Source: Pseudoclavibacter chungangensis (GTDB lineage: Bacteria; Actinomycetota; Actinomycetes; Actinomycetales; Microbacteriaceae). From it: 64,000 nucleotides of DNA. The notes below the pieces were generated by a model. It saw only the letters and a program-made list of their open reading frames with translations, ran no database searches and was not told the origin of the DNA. The position numbers and the translations under genes are program-made. This document shows, piece by piece, positions 37,015 through 46,869 of the stretch. Where the stretch lies: assembly GCF_013410545.1 (NCBI RefSeq), contig NZ_JACCFV010000001.1, positions 2,604,001-2,668,000 on the forward strand, written 5' to 3'. Each line of letters begins with the position of its first letter. The first letter of the stretch is position 1.

Positions 37015-37207
37015 GACGCTGCTCCCGCGCCCAGGCGAGTACGTCGTCACGGTCGTACTTGACGTGTCGGCCGAGCTTCAGCCATGGCGGCCCCGACTTC
37101 GTGAGCAGCCAGCCTTCAAGCGTGCGCTCGGGCACCCCCAGCAGAACGGCGATCTCGGCCTGGGTCAGGAACGCGGGCTCGACCTCGATGCGTGCATGAG
37201 CTTCCAT
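37007..37207 (-). CDS. xis: Excisionase-like helix-turn-helix protein
   Basis: 66 residues from the ATG at 37207: PAFLTQAEIAVLLGVPERTL then WLLTKSGPPWLKLGRHVKYD, a winged HTH of the excisionase/AlpA type. The frame remains open upstream to 37324 but that part includes the 28-bp repeat and is not HTH-like, so the shorter start is preferred. It overlaps int by 8 bp, the standard xis-int arrangement. It would direct excision by bending DNA at the attachment site. Confidence 0.85.
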   Translation of the reverse strand: MEAHARIEVEPAFLTQAEIAVLLGVPERTLEGWLLTKSGPPWLKLGRHVKYDRDDVLAWAREQRHG

Positions 37208-37297
37208 GCCAGACAGGTGCGGAGCGCGTACCCACGCGAACGAGCGGGGCCGAGTGCGTACCTCATCAGCAGAGATGAGGGCGAGACGCACATCAAA

Positions 37298-37325
37298 AGG
37301 GTTTCTGGTCACCAATTTGGTCACC
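37298..37325. repeat. 28-bp direct repeat, right copy
   Basis: Identical to 2208-2235 and in the same orientation. It lies 71 bp inside attR and upstream of xis. Candidate arm-type site or a site for a shared regulator of both island ends. Confidence 0.7.
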
Positions 37326-37396
37326 AGACGCCTGATCGCGCCATACGACGGAGTGAGGAGGGAGCCAGACTTCCTAGAGAACTCTAGCGATTCGTT

Positions 37397-37431
37397 GCTG
37401 GGGTACCTGGACTCGAACCAAGAACAACTGA
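37397..37431 (-). repeat. attR: 35-bp core within tRNA-Gln
   Basis: Same 35 bp as 2040-2074. It covers the T-arm, the acceptor 3' strand, the variable region and part of the anticodon stem of the tRNA. Confidence 0.9.
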
Positions 37432-37469
37432 ACCAGAATCAGCCGTGTTGCCAATTACACCATACCCCA
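37398..37469 (-). tRNA. tRNA-Gln (anticodon CTG)
   Basis: 72 nt. The acceptor stem TGGGGTA pairs with TACCCCA, the D-arm is GTGT…ACAC with loop AATTGGCA, the anticodon loop is TTCTGGT (CTG at 34-36), and the T-loop is TTCGAGT. CCA is not encoded. It is intact because the island duplicated the 3' half. The original terminator is now at the far end of the island (2002-2035). Confidence 0.95.
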
Positions 37470-37507
37470 CCGGCCGTTGCCGACTCAGCGAGCTTACCGG
37501 AGCGCGC

Positions 37508-38641
37508 TCACGAGCGCAAAACGGCGTCGGTCACGGCGTGGCTCGGCACCTCGGGGATGCCGAGCAGGTCGAGGTTCACCGCGATCGCGGCCTTCGCGCC
37601 CTCCCCCGCCACGATGATGAGCATCTTCGGGCCCGGCGCGGTCAGCTCACCGACCGCGTACACGCCGGGCACGCTCGTGCGACCGTCCGCGTCGATGCGC
37701 ACGAACCCCTCGGGTGTGCGCTCCAGGTCGAGCCCGGCGGCGAATCCGAGGCCCGACTCGAACGTCGGCTCGACGAACGCCCGCTCGAACGGCACCACGT
37801 CGCCACCCTCGAGCTGCACGCCCGTGAGGCCCGAGCGATCGCCCACGACGTCCTCCACGAGGCGCCGATCGACCGTGATGCCACGGTCGCGCAAGCGTCC
37901 GGCGACCACCTCGTCGACCTGCCGCTCCGTCGCGAACACCGTGAGATCGTCGGTGAAGCGCGTGAGCGTCGCCGCCCGTGCCGCGAGGCGTCGCGCGGTC
38001 GGTCCACCGAAGGCTGCGATGCGCCGTCCGCGCGCGTTCCAGCCGTCGCACGCGACGCACGAGTGGATCGTCGTGCCGTAGAACGCCCGCAGGTTCGGCA
38101 GCTCCGGCAGCCGCTCCGCGATGCCCGTCGCGAGCACCACCGCCCGCGTCCGGACGCGCCTCGCGGGGCTCCCCCGCACGCCGGCCGCCTCGACGACGAA
38201 ACCGTCCGTCGACCAGGCGCCGAACGGGACGTCCGAAACGGCATCGGACGCACCGGACTCGGCACCGGACCGGCCGACGGCACCGGACGCACCGGATCGG
38301 CCGGCATCACCGGACCGGCCCTCGGCACCGTCCCCGTCACGGCCCGCGGGCGTGATCGACGTGACGCGCGCGAACTGGAACTCGGCGTTCTCGTACGCCG
38401 TCACGTCCTCGCGCCCGAGTCGGCGCAGCTCGCTCGGCGCGACGTTGTCGCGCGTCAGGAAGCCGTGCGCCTCGAGCGTCGCCGAATGGCGCGGCCGGTT
38501 CGCGTCGAGCACGAGCACGCGCCACTCGAACCGCGCGAGCAGGAGCGCGGCCTGCAGCCCGGCGGGGCCACCACCGACCACGACCACGTCGTACTCGGTG
38601 CCGAGCCCCGCGTCCGCCCCGTCGGCCGCGCCCGCGGCCAT
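37508..38641 (-). CDS. Thioredoxin-reductase-like NAD(P)/FAD oxidoreductase
   Basis: 377 residues. The FAD-binding Rossmann motif [16 protein letters not shown] is at the N-terminus. [13 protein letters not shown] and [10 protein letters not shown] with a CxxC pair follow, as in thioredoxin reductases, and the C-terminal FAD motif is [15 protein letters not shown]. An unusual Gly/Ser/Arg-rich insert of about 35 residues (repeats of GRSGA) lies near residue 120, where related proteins have a short loop. The ATG shares one base with the gltX stop (TGATG), so they form an operon. Such proteins reduce disulfides or small substrates; the partner is unknown. Confidence 0.85.
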   Translation of the reverse strand: MAAGAADGADAGLGTEYDVVVVGGGPAGLQAALLLARFEWRVLVLDANRPRHSATLEAHGFLTRDNVAPSELRRLGREDVTAYENAEFQFARVTSITPAGRDGDGAEGRSGDAGRSGASGAVGRSGAESGASDAVSDVPFGAWSTDGFVVEAAGVRGSPARRVRTRAVVLATGIAERLPELPNLRAFYGTTIHSCVACDGWNARGRRIAAFGGPTARRLAARAATLTRFTDDLTVFATERQVDEVVAGRLRDRGITVDRRLVEDVVGDRSGLTGVQLEGGDVVPFERAFVEPTFESGLGFAAGLDLERTPEGFVRIDADGRTSVPGVYAVGELTAPGPKMLIIVAGEGAKAAIAVNLDLLGIPEVPSHAVTDAVLRS

Positions 38642-40152
38642 CAGCCGAGCGTCCCGCGCAGCCGCTCCAGGCGGCGCAGGGTCTCCTCGCGCCCGAGCAG
38701 CTCCATCGACTCGAACAGCGGCGGCGACACGCGCCGCCCCGACACCGCAACCCGCAGCGGACCGAACGCGACCCGCGGCTTGAGCCCGAGCCCGTCGATG
38801 AGCGCGACGCGCAGCTCCTGCTCGATGCGCGCCGTCGTCCACTCGTCGAGATCCGAGAGCGCCCCGGTCGCCGCGTCGAGCACCTCGCCCGCATCGCCCT
38901 TGAGCGTCTTGCGCGCGTCGTCCTCGATCTCGAGCGCGTCGGCGGTCGTGAACAGGAACCCGAGCATGCCCGGCGCCTCACCGAGCAGCTGCATGCGCTC
39001 CTGCACGAGCGGCGCCGCCGCCGCGAGCAGCTCGAGCTGCGCCGCACTCGGCTCGTCACCGAGCACGCCTCCGTGCTGCAGGTACGGCACGAGCCGGCCC
39101 GCGAAGTCGTCGGGCGCGAGCAGGCGGATGTGCCCGCCGTTGATCGCCTCGGCCTTCTTCAGGTCGAAGCGCGCGGGGTTCGGGTTCACGTCGGCGACGT
39201 CGAACGCGGCGACGAGCTCGTCGAGCGAGAACACGTCGCGGTCGGGACCGATCGACCAGCCGAGCAGCGACAGGTAGTTCAGCAGCCCCTCGGGGATGAA
39301 ACCGCGGTCGCGGTGCAGGAAGAGGTTCGACTCCGGGTCCCGCTTCGAGAGCTTCTTGTTGCCCTCGCCCATGACGTACGGGAGGTGCCCGAAGCGTGGC
39401 GTGAACGACGCGACGCCGATGTCGACGAGGGCCTGGTAGAGCGCGATCTGCCGCGGCGTCGACGACAGCAGGTCCTCACCGCGCAGCACGTGCGTGATGT
39501 TCATGAGCGCGTCGTCGACGGGGTTCACGAGCGTGTAGAGGGGCTTGCCACCGGGGCGCACGACGACGAAGTCCGGGAACGAGCCCGCCTTGAACGTGAT
39601 CTCGCCGCGCACGAGGTCGTCGAACGACAGGTCCTCGTCGGGCACGCGCAGGCGCAGCGCGGGCTCGCGGCCCTCGGCCCGGAACGCCGCCCGCTGCTCG
39701 TCGCTCAGCTCGCGGTCGGCGTTGTCGTAGCCCATCTTCGGGTCGCGCCCCGCGGCCACGTTGCGGGCCTCGATCTCCTCCGCCGTCGAGTACGACTCGT
39801 AGAGGTGACCCGCCTCGACGAGCCGCCGGATGACGTCGTCGTAGATCTCACCGCGCTGCGACTGCCGGTACGGCCCGTCGGCGCCGCCCGCGTCGATGCC
39901 CTCGTCCCAATCGAGCCCGAGCCACCGCAGCGCTTCGAGGATCTGCTCGTAGCTCTCCTCGGAATCGCGCTGCGCATCGGTGTCCTCGATGCGGAACACG
40001 AAGGTACCGCCCGTGTGCCGGGCGTAGGCCCAGTTGAAGAGGGCCGTGCGGATGAGGCCGACGTGCGGCGTCCCCGTCGGCGACGGGCAGAAACGGACTC
40101 GGATATCGCTCCCGGTGGCCGTGGTGACCGGGGCAAGGGATGAGGCAGACAT
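38641..40152 (-). CDS. gltX: Glutamyl-tRNA synthetase
   Basis: 503 residues, normal length. The class I signature appears as [20 protein letters not shown], a HIGH-like motif with PHVG, and the KMSKS-type loop as [11 protein letters not shown]. It charges tRNA-Glu; in organisms without GlnRS it also misacylates tRNA-Gln, to be amidated by GatCAB. It lies next to tRNA-Gln on the chromosome. Leftward transcription; FAH and VOC genes lie on the same strand upstream beyond the APC permease. Confidence 0.97.
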   Translation of the reverse strand: MSASSLAPVTTATGSDIRVRFCPSPTGTPHVGLIRTALFNWAYARHTGGTFVFRIEDTDAQRDSEESYEQILEALRWLGLDWDEGIDAGGADGPYRQSQRGEIYDDVIRRLVEAGHLYESYSTAEEIEARNVAAGRDPKMGYDNADRELSDEQRAAFRAEGREPALRLRVPDEDLSFDDLVRGEITFKAGSFPDFVVVRPGGKPLYTLVNPVDDALMNITHVLRGEDLLSSTPRQIALYQALVDIGVASFTPRFGHLPYVMGEGNKKLSKRDPESNLFLHRDRGFIPEGLLNYLSLLGWSIGPDRDVFSLDELVAAFDVADVNPNPARFDLKKAEAINGGHIRLLAPDDFAGRLVPYLQHGGVLGDEPSAAQLELLAAAAPLVQERMQLLGEAPGMLGFLFTTADALEIEDDARKTLKGDAGEVLDAATGALSDLDEWTTARIEQELRVALIDGLGLKPRVAFGPLRVAVSGRRVSPPLFESMELLGREETLRRLERLRGTLG

Positions 40153-40463
40153 ACTGCCTCGATCCTACCCGCGCGGGGCCGCGGACGGCGGGGCGCATCG
40201 GCTCGGCTCCCGCGCGGGTACGCGGGAGCACCCGTGGGTGAGGAGCGCATCATCGCTGCCGAGCGTCGGCTCCCGCGCGGGTACGCGGGAGCACCCGGCC
40301 GAACGCGACATCTCCGAACGAGATGCAGCCGTGCTCGTGCACCGCGCGCCCGCGCCGCTATGCTCCCGAGCACGGGCCGAGCCTCGGCGCGAACCTCTCG
40401 CAACACAGGAGTTGCGCGGGCGGCGTCCGCCGTCCCGCCTCCGACTCGTCAGAAGGAACCACC
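40153..40463. other. Intergenic region with duplicated hairpin
   Basis: 311 bp between gltX and a divergent permease. Two identical 32-bp units (40203-40234 and 40266-40297) each fold into a 9-bp-stem hairpin GCTCCCGCG/CGCGGGAGC with a 6-base loop. It should contain both promoters. The permease ribosome site is GAAGGAA before 40464. Confidence 0.65.
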
Positions 40464-41942
40464 ATGGCGGAATCCTCGACCGGAATGTTCTCCCGGTCCG
40501 GCTCGCTCCGACGCAACCTCGGCCTCTGGGCCATCGTCGGCCTCGGCCTCGGCTACATGACCCCCACTGTCGTGTTCGACACGTTCGGCATCGTGTCCGA
40601 ACTCACCGCCGGCGCGGTGCCCGCCGCGTACGCCGTCGCGCTCATCGTCATGGTCTTCACGGCCATCAGCTACGGCAAGATCGCGGGTGCCATCCCCTCC
40701 GCCGGCTCGGCGTACACGTACGTGCGCGAGTCGATGCACCCGAACCTCGGCTTCATGGTCGGCTGGACCTCGCTCATCGACTACCTCCTGCTGCCGATGG
40801 TGAACTGCCTCATCATCCGCCTCTACCTCGAGCAGGTGTTCCCCGAAGTGCCGAGCTGGATCTGGGTCGTGGCGTACTGCATCGTCGTGACCTCGATCAT
40901 CTACTTCTCGATGCGTGGCACCTCGAACATCAACATGATCCTGCTCGTGTTCTCGATCGTCATCATGATCGTGTTCGTCGTCATGGTCGTCGCGCAGCTG
41001 CAGCGCGGTGAGGGCACGGGCCAGGTCGCCTCGATCGAGCCGTTCTTCCACGACACCATGACGTGGAGCGCCGTGCTCATGGGCGCCACCGTCGTCTGCT
41101 TCTCGTTCATCGGCTTCGACGCGATCACGATGTACGCCGAGGAGGCGAAGTCGCCGAAGATCATGCCGAAGGCGATCCTCCTCACCGTGCTCATCGGTGG
41201 CGCGATCTTCGTCATCGCGGGCTACTTCACGCAGCTCCGCTTCCCGACGAACGAGGAGTTCGGCGAGTTCACCGACGACCCGCTGCCGCAGATCGGCCTC
41301 ATCGTCGGCGGCCCCGTCTTCCAGGCGATCTTCGTCGCCGCCGGCTTCAGCGCGACGCTCGCGTCGGGCCTCGCCTCGCACGCGTCCGTCTCGCGCATGC
41401 TCCTCGTGATGGGCCGCAACAACGTCATCCCGAAGCGCGTGTTCGGTTACATCAACCCGAAGACGCACACGCCCACGTTCAACATCGTGCTCGTCGGTGT
41501 CGTGTCGCTCCTCGCGATGGAGTTCTCGCTCGAACTCATCTCGGCGTTCATCAACTACGGCGCACTCATCGCGTTCACGTTCGTGAACCTGTCGGTCATC
41601 GCGTGGTTCGCGATCCGCCAGGGCCGCCGGAAGACGCCGAAGGACATCTTCAACTTCATCGTCATGCCGGGCCTCGGCACGCTCCTCACCGTCCTGTTGT
41701 GGGTGAACCTGCACGCCGACGCGCTCATCGGTGGCGCGATCTGGACCGTGCTCGGCTTCGTGTACCTGCTGTTCATCACGAAGGGCTTCCGCAAGAAGGT
41801 CGCCGCGTTCGACGAGAACCAGCCCGTCACGGGCTTCAACAAGGTGCCGCCGGAGGAGCTCGCCGCGGTCGACGCCGACGGACGCGCGTTCGAGCACCCC
41901 TCGGCGGACGGCACGCCCGAGAAGCCCGAGTCGACGAACTAG
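40464..41942 (+). CDS. APC family amino acid/amine permease
   Basis: 492 residues with about 12 membrane segments. The N-terminal APC signature is present (LWAIVGLGLGYMTPTVVFDT, then AIPSAGSAYTYVRESM, and GFDAITMYAEEAKSPK). Resembles the amino acid/polyamine importers of the PuuP/GabP-like groups. The hydrophilic C-terminal tail is acidic. With putrescine oxidase and gabT further along, an amine or GABA substrate is plausible but not shown. Ribosome site AAGGAA 6 nt before the ATG. Confidence 0.9.
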   Translation: MAESSTGMFSRSGSLRRNLGLWAIVGLGLGYMTPTVVFDTFGIVSELTAGAVPAAYAVALIVMVFTAISYGKIAGAIPSAGSAYTYVRESMHPNLGFMVGWTSLIDYLLLPMVNCLIIRLYLEQVFPEVPSWIWVVAYCIVVTSIIYFSMRGTSNINMILLVFSIVIMIVFVVMVVAQLQRGEGTGQVASIEPFFHDTMTWSAVLMGATVVCFSFIGFDAITMYAEEAKSPKIMPKAILLTVLIGGAIFVIAGYFTQLRFPTNEEFGEFTDDPLPQIGLIVGGPVFQAIFVAAGFSATLASGLASHASVSRMLLVMGRNNVIPKRVFGYINPKTHTPTFNIVLVGVVSLLAMEFSLELISAFINYGALIAFTFVNLSVIAWFAIRQGRRKTPKDIFNFIVMPGLGTLLTVLLWVNLHADALIGGAIWTVLGFVYLLFITKGFRKKVAAFDENQPVTGFNKVPPEELAAVDADGRAFEHPSADGTPEKPESTN

Positions 41943-41943
41943 C

Positions 41944-42429
41944 TCACACCCCGCCGTCGACGGCGGTTCGCCGCCCGAGTGATTCCTGGAATCGGATGAG
42001 GTACCCGTCGGGGTCCGTCACGAGAAATTGACGGACCCCGGCGTCAGTGCCCGGCCCGACGCGGTACCACGTCGTCTCGGGTGCCATGAAGAGGGCGTGG
42101 TCCGCTCGCTCGAGGGCGACGACGATCGGATCGAGGCTCCGCACGCCGATCTGGACGTTGATACCGCGCCCGAGCGGCCGCTCGAGCGGCCCGGTGATCC
42201 AGTTCCGGCCGATGCCCGCCTGCTCGATCATGATGTGAGCCGAGCCGAGCGTGAGATACGCGAACCCCTCCTCCGGGCGCTCGTAGTCGATCCGGAATCC
42301 GCACAGATCGCACCAGAACGCGAGGCTCGTCGATCTGTCGCCCACGAGCAACTCGGGAACCAGCGCGGGAACCGACGGCGATGCGTTCGACCGTTCATCG
42401 TGTCGGTCCCGCGGCTCGCGCTCGCTCAT
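41944..42429 (-). CDS. VOC family (bleomycin-resistance-like) protein
   Basis: 161 residues. The vicinal oxygen chelate fold shows [43 protein letters not shown] and [18 protein letters not shown]. The pattern is close to the bleomycin-binding BLMA-like subgroup, which lacks a catalytic metal. The ATG at 42429 overlaps the FAH stop by 4 bases. Function unknown; likely binds a small molecule. Confidence 0.85.
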   Translation of the reverse strand: MSEREPRDRHDERSNASPSVPALVPELLVGDRSTSLAFWCDLCGFRIDYERPEEGFAYLTLGSAHIMIEQAGIGRNWITGPLERPLGRGINVQIGVRSLDPIVVALERADHALFMAPETTWYRVGPGTDAGVRQFLVTDPDGYLIRFQESLGRRTAVDGGV

Positions 42430-43196
42430 CGCTCGACGACGGGGTTCTCCAGCACGCCGATGCCCTCGATCTCGCACGTCACGACATCTCCCGCACGCAG
42501 CGGGCCGACGCCGGCGGGTGTGCCCGTGAGCAGCAGGTCGCCGGGCAGGAGCGTGAACACGCTCGACGCGTACTCGACGAGCGTGCCGATCGAGCGCTCG
42601 AGCTGGTTGAGATCGCCCGATTGGCGCAGCTCGCCGTTCACGCGGCAGGTCACGGCACCGGACGTCGGCGTGAACTCCGTCTCGATCCACGGGCCGACGG
42701 GGCAGAACGAGTCGAAGCCCTTCGCACGTGACCACTGCCCGTCCCGGCGCTGCAGATCGCGCGCCGTCACGTCGTTCGAGACGGTGTAGCCGAAGATCAC
42801 CTGCGCAGCGTCCTCACGCGGCACGTTGCGGGCGATGCTGCCGATGACGACCGCGAGCTCGACCTCGTGCTCGACCTGCTCCGATTGCACGGGCAGCGTG
42901 ATGGGGTGGCCGGGCCCGATGACCGAGGTGTTCGGCTTGAGGAACATGAGCGGCTCGTCCGGCACCTCGTTGCCGAACTCGCGCGCGTGCTCCGCATAGT
43001 TGCGGCCGAACGCGACGACCTTCGAGCGCGGGATGACGGGCGCGAGCAATTGCACGTCGTCGACCGCGACGCGCTCCTCGAGCGTCTCGAAGCCGAGGTA
43101 GAGCGGATCGCCCGCGAGCTTCACGAACTCGCGCGTCTCCTCGTCGAGGATGCCGAACGTCAACTGGCCCTGGTGCTCGAAGCGCGCGATCTTCAT
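42426..43196 (-). CDS. Fumarylacetoacetate hydrolase family protein
   Basis: 256 residues. FAH-fold motifs: [27 protein letters not shown] (metal-binding Glu residues), [20 protein letters not shown] and [17 protein letters not shown]. Members act on 2-oxo acid substrates (acylpyruvase, oxaloacetate decarboxylase or 2-hydroxyhepta-2,4-diene-dioate isomerase types). In Actinobacteria it usually sits beside gltX, and here only the permease separates them. Substrate not determined. Confidence 0.9.
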   Translation of the reverse strand: MKIARFEHQGQLTFGILDEETREFVKLAGDPLYLGFETLEERVAVDDVQLLAPVIPRSKVVAFGRNYAEHAREFGNEVPDEPLMFLKPNTSVIGPGHPITLPVQSEQVEHEVELAVVIGSIARNVPREDAAQVIFGYTVSNDVTARDLQRRDGQWSRAKGFDSFCPVGPWIETEFTPTSGAVTCRVNGELRQSGDLNQLERSIGTLVEYASSVFTLLPGDLLLTGTPAGVGPLRAGDVVTCEIEGIGVLENPVVER

Positions 43197-43255
43197 GCCG
43201 CGATCCTACGACCGCGCACGCAGGGGCGGCGACGCGGCCCGCGATACCGTGCCGT

Positions 43256-43830
43256 GTGCGCTCCGCCACCGGTCACGACGCCGCCGCGACCGCCCGGTAC
43301 GACGACCGCATCCGGGTCGTGGGGGCCTCGACGAACAATCGTCACGCTCCACATCCCGAAGAAGGCGCTCACCGTCGTCACGGGCGTCTCCGGCTCCGGC
43401 AAGTCGTCGCCCGTGCTCGACACGATCGCCGCCGAAGCTCAACGCCTGATGATCGATTCGTTCCCCTGATTCGTGCGCAGCCGCCCGCCGCATCCACCCC
43501 CGGGAGCGCATTCGTGGCACGGCCCCACGTTCACGGCTCCATCGAGCAGCGCCGCTTCGCCGGTAGCGCGCGGTCGACCGTCGCGACCGCGTGTGACATC
43601 GTCCCGCTCGTCCGCCTCGTGTTCGCGCGCATCGGTGAGCCGTCGGCCGGTTACTCGCCCGCCTGCTCGTTCAATGATCCGAGCAGCATGCGCCGGCGCT
43701 GCGAAGGACTCGGAACGGTCGTCGACATCGGCCCGGACGCGGGCCACGTCGGCCAGCTCGTGTTCCCGGGCATGCCCGCGAGCTCGTCCGGGACGAGTGG
43801 TCGAGAACGGGCCGCGCGCTCGTGACGGGG
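43256..43830 (+). pseudogene. Decayed UvrA-like ABC excinuclease paralog
   Basis: Pieces of a UvrA-like drug-resistance paralog occur in three different frames. RIRVVGASTNN is followed in another frame by IPKKALTVVTGVSGSGKSS (Walker A) and DTIAAEAQRLM, a stop, and then near 43600-43730 IVPLVRLVFARIGEP, GYSPACSFNDPSSM and RRCEGLGTV, the UvrA zinc-site region. Several frameshifts, a stop codon and large deletions are needed to explain this. The C-terminal half is missing. It is a relic, not a gene. Confidence 0.8.
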
Positions 43831-43842
43831 CAGTGGGAGCGC

Positions 43843-44985
43843 CTAGCCGGATGCGTCCCGCGCGTCCGTGAGCAGCTCCACGGCGCGCGTGATGTCGGCG
43901 GTGTCGTTGTAGACGTGCGGCGCGAATCGCAGGCCACCGCGCAGCGCACAACGCACACCCGACTCGAGCAGCCGTGCGTGCACCGCCGCGTCGTCGCCGC
44001 CGGTCGTCGCGACGACGATGCCCGAACGTCGAGCGGGATCGGCATCGCGGCGGGTTCGCACACCGATCGACTCGAGCGCGCCCGTGAGTTCGTCCGCCCG
44101 CTCGAGCACCGTTCGCTCGACACGCTCGCGCCCGAGTTCGAGCACGAGGCCGACCGCCTCCGCGAGCCCGGCGATGCCCGCGGCATTCTCCGTGCCGGAT
44201 TCGAGGCGCCGCGCGTCGGCCGCGAAGTCCGGTTCGTGGTCGAACGCGAAGGGGTCCTCCACGCTGCGCCAGCCCGCGACCGAGGGGTGCAACCGCTCGA
44301 GCGCGCGGGGCGAGACGTGGACGAACCCGATGCCTGCCGGACCGAGTATCCACTTGTGCGCGGCGACCGCGAGCACGTCGATCCCGGCGGCATCGGCATC
44401 GACTCGCACGGCTCCCACGGCTTGCGTGCCGTCCACGACGACGAGTGCCTCGTGTCGCCGACACACCTCCGCCACACGGGCGAGATCGTAGCGATGACCC
44501 GACGTGTACTGCACCGCGCTCAACGAGACGACGCGGGTCCGGCGATCGACGAGTGTGGCGAGCTCGTCGAGATCGGCGTGGCCGTCACGCATCGGTGCTT
44601 CACGCAGCTCGACGCCCCACCGGCGCAATACCTGCCACGGATACGCGTTGGACGGGAACTCGCCCGCCGGGACGACGACGTTGTCGCCGTCACGCCAGTC
44701 GAGGCCCCCCGTCACGAGTGCCAGGCCGGTGCTCGTGTTCTGCGTGAACGCGATCCCCTCGGCACGGCCCCCGACGAGCTCGGCGAGCAGTCCGCGAGTG
44801 CGCGCGATCGTCGCGAGCCAGCCGGGCTTCGCGGCGCCCACGAGGCGCATGTGTCCGTCGACGACCGCCGCGACCGCCGCGGCGGTGCGCGTCGACACGA
44901 TGCCCACGGACGCCGCATCGAGGTAGGCACAGTCCCGCGTCCCCGGGAACAGTGAACGGACGTCGGTGGGCTCCGGTGTCGGCAC
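43843..44985 (-). CDS. Aminotransferase class V-fold PLP enzyme
   Basis: 380 residues from a GTG. Cysteine-desulfurase/isopenicillin-N-epimerase-like fold: AYLDAASVGIVS, FTQNTSTGLALV, VVVDGTQAVGAV (PLP-binding Asp) and AVAAHKWILGPAG (Schiff-base Lys near 213). RRLESGTENAAGIAGL follows. It lacks an obvious mobile-loop cysteine of IscS, so a desulfurase role is not supported. It follows an APC permease on the same strand 54 bp away and may act on an imported amino acid. Confidence 0.85.
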   Translation of the reverse strand: MPTPEPTDVRSLFPGTRDCAYLDAASVGIVSTRTAAAVAAVVDGHMRLVGAAKPGWLATIARTRGLLAELVGGRAEGIAFTQNTSTGLALVTGGLDWRDGDNVVVPAGEFPSNAYPWQVLRRWGVELREAPMRDGHADLDELATLVDRRTRVVSLSAVQYTSGHRYDLARVAEVCRRHEALVVVDGTQAVGAVRVDADAAGIDVLAVAAHKWILGPAGIGFVHVSPRALERLHPSVAGWRSVEDPFAFDHEPDFAADARRLESGTENAAGIAGLAEAVGLVLELGRERVERTVLERADELTGALESIGVRTRRDADPARRSGIVVATTGGDDAAVHARLLESGVRCALRGGLRFAPHVYNDTADITRAVELLTDARDASG

Positions 44986-45039
44986 GAGGATCCTCGCTCT
45001 CTGCGGTTGTGGCTCCCCGCACCATACGCCCGAGCCGAC

Positions 45040-46638
45040 TCAGTCCTCGAGCACCTCGATCGGCTTCTCGGTCGAGTCGCCCACCGTGAGCGTCTGGCCA
45101 CGGAAGAACGCGGGGTTGCGCACGGCCTGCACGATCATGATGACGACACCGAGCAACAGCACGCCGATCCCGAGCACGAACACGAGCCCGATGCCGTCCT
45201 GCGCGACGCCCTCCGCGTCGTAGCTCGTCGCGAAGATCGCCGACCCCGATCCGTAGCTCGGGCTCCACGAGTCGATGGCCGTCTTGACGAAGAGCGCGAG
45301 CAGGATGAGACCACCGAGGAGCGGGAACACGAGGCGGAAGAAGATCGCGCGCGTCGACTCGAACAGCTGCTTGCGGAAGAACCACACGCACGCGAGCCCC
45401 GTCACGCCGTAGTAGAAGCACACCATGAGCCCGAGCGCCGTGATCGTGTCCCACAGCGCGTTCTCCGAGAGGATGCGCATGACGACGTAGAACCCGATCG
45501 CCGCGCCCGCCGACCACACGGTCGCGACGGCGGGCGACTTGAAGCGGGGGCTGATGCGCCCGAAGCTCGGCGGCAGCGCACCGTAGTGCCCCATCGCGAG
45601 CAGCGTGCGCGACGGCGACACCATCGTGGACTGCAGCGAGGCGGCCGAGCTCGAGAGGATCGCGATCGACATGAGCACCGCGAACGGCCCCATGATCGGC
45701 GACGACAGCACGGCGAAGATGCTCTCCTGGTTGGCGGGGTTGCCGACCGACAGTTCCCCGTCGACGCTCACGCCCGCGTACGCGATGACGACGACCGTGA
45801 TGACGATGTAGATGATGACGATCGCGAGGATCGTGAGCATCGCCGCGCGGCCGGGTGTCTTGTTCGGGTCCTTCGCCTCCTCGTTCATCGTGATGACCGT
45901 GTCCCAGCCCCAGAACATGAAGATCGAGAGGCTGAGCCCCGCGACGACGAGCGACAGGTCACCGACCGCGAACGGGTTGAACCACGACGGCTCGACGGGC
46001 GTGTAGTCGAACGCGTTGCCGGTGTTGATCTGCACGATGCCGGCCACGACGAACCAGCCGAGCGCGAGCACCTGGAACGCGACGAGCACGTACTGCACGA
46101 TCTTCGTCGCCTCGACACCGCGGTACGAGATCCACGCGGCGACGGCGACGAACAGCGCCGTGATCGGGATGTTGATCCACAGCTCACGCGTGAGGTCGGC
46201 GAGCGTCGGGTCGCCGAACACCTGCGCGAGCAGGATGAACAGGAAGTCGACCGCGACGGCCGCGAGGTTCGAGAGCACGAGGATCGTCGCGGTCACGAGC
46301 CCCCAGCCGCCCATCCAGCCGATCCACGGCCCGAACGCGCGCGTCGCCCACGTGAAGGTCGTACCGGAGTCGGGCATCGCCGAGTTCAGTTCGCGGTACC
46401 CGAACACGACGAGGAGCATCGGGATGAACCCGACGAGGAGGATCGCGGGCGTCTGCACGCCCACCTCCGACACGGTCGGGCCGATGCCCGACGTGAGCGT
46501 GTAGGCGGGTGCGATGCACGAGACGCCGATGACGGCGCCCGCGAACGCCCCCACCTTCCCGGCGCTCAGGCCCTTCGAGCTGAGCCCGCCGGCACCGTGC
46601 GTGGTGGGCGCGGCCGGCTCTGGCGTGGATGCGGTCAT
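45040..46638 (-). CDS. APC family permease
   Basis: 532 residues with about 12-13 membrane segments. APC motifs are GVSCIAPAYTLTSGIG, GTTFTWATRAFGPWIGWMGG cited in part (MPDSGTTFTWATRAFG), FMFWGWDTVITMNEEAKDP, and SSSAASLQSTMVSPSRTLLAMG. Long C-terminal hydrophilic end. It lies downstream of usp but behind a strong terminator (46835-46868), so it has its own promoter in the 231-bp gap. Likely an amino acid or amine transporter. Confidence 0.9.
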   Translation of the reverse strand: MTASTPEPAAPTTHGAGGLSSKGLSAGKVGAFAGAVIGVSCIAPAYTLTSGIGPTVSEVGVQTPAILLVGFIPMLLVVFGYRELNSAMPDSGTTFTWATRAFGPWIGWMGGWGLVTATILVLSNLAAVAVDFLFILLAQVFGDPTLADLTRELWINIPITALFVAVAAWISYRGVEATKIVQYVLVAFQVLALGWFVVAGIVQINTGNAFDYTPVEPSWFNPFAVGDLSLVVAGLSLSIFMFWGWDTVITMNEEAKDPNKTPGRAAMLTILAIVIIYIVITVVVIAYAGVSVDGELSVGNPANQESIFAVLSSPIMGPFAVLMSIAILSSSAASLQSTMVSPSRTLLAMGHYGALPPSFGRISPRFKSPAVATVWSAGAAIGFYVVMRILSENALWDTITALGLMVCFYYGVTGLACVWFFRKQLFESTRAIFFRLVFPLLGGLILLALFVKTAIDSWSPSYGSGSAIFATSYDAEGVAQDGIGLVFVLGIGVLLLGVVIMIVQAVRNPAFFRGQTLTVGDSTEKPIEVLED

Positions 46639-46834
46639 CGGGTTCTCTTTCCCTAGGTGCGGCCTCGCGTGGCTCCCGTGGGGCGGATCGTCGTCGATCT
46701 CGCTCGTGGGGGCTCGTGGCGGCCCGGATCAGGATGCGGCCGTTCGGCCGCGAGGGCTGCACCAACGGCGTCCGGAGACGGTGGCCGGGGATGCGTGCCG
46801 GGAACGGTCGGGGTCGACCGCGGGTGAACGGGAG

Positions 46835-46868
46835 CGGTGCCGGGCGGGATGGTTCCCGCCCGGCACCG
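46835..46868 (-). terminator. Intrinsic terminator after the universal stress gene
   Basis: A perfect 15-bp GC-rich stem (46835-46849 with 46854-46868), loop TGGT, directly abutting the stop codon of the leftward usp gene. No strong T-run. Confidence 0.75.
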
Positions 46869-46869
46869 T

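Noticed and set aside
37208..37324. Longer excisionase starting at 37324
   Set aside because: The extension is partly the 28-bp repeat, which occurs also at the left end, and is not HTH-like; the ATG at 37207 fits the family better.
30430..37431. A complete integrative conjugative element
   Set aside because: A relaxase and integrase are present but no VirB/TraG-type secretion or FtsK-like transfer genes were found in the island.
43843..44985. Cysteine desulfurase (iscS/sufS)
   Set aside because: The PLP lysine is present but no catalytic cysteine loop is visible and no Fe-S assembly genes lie nearby.
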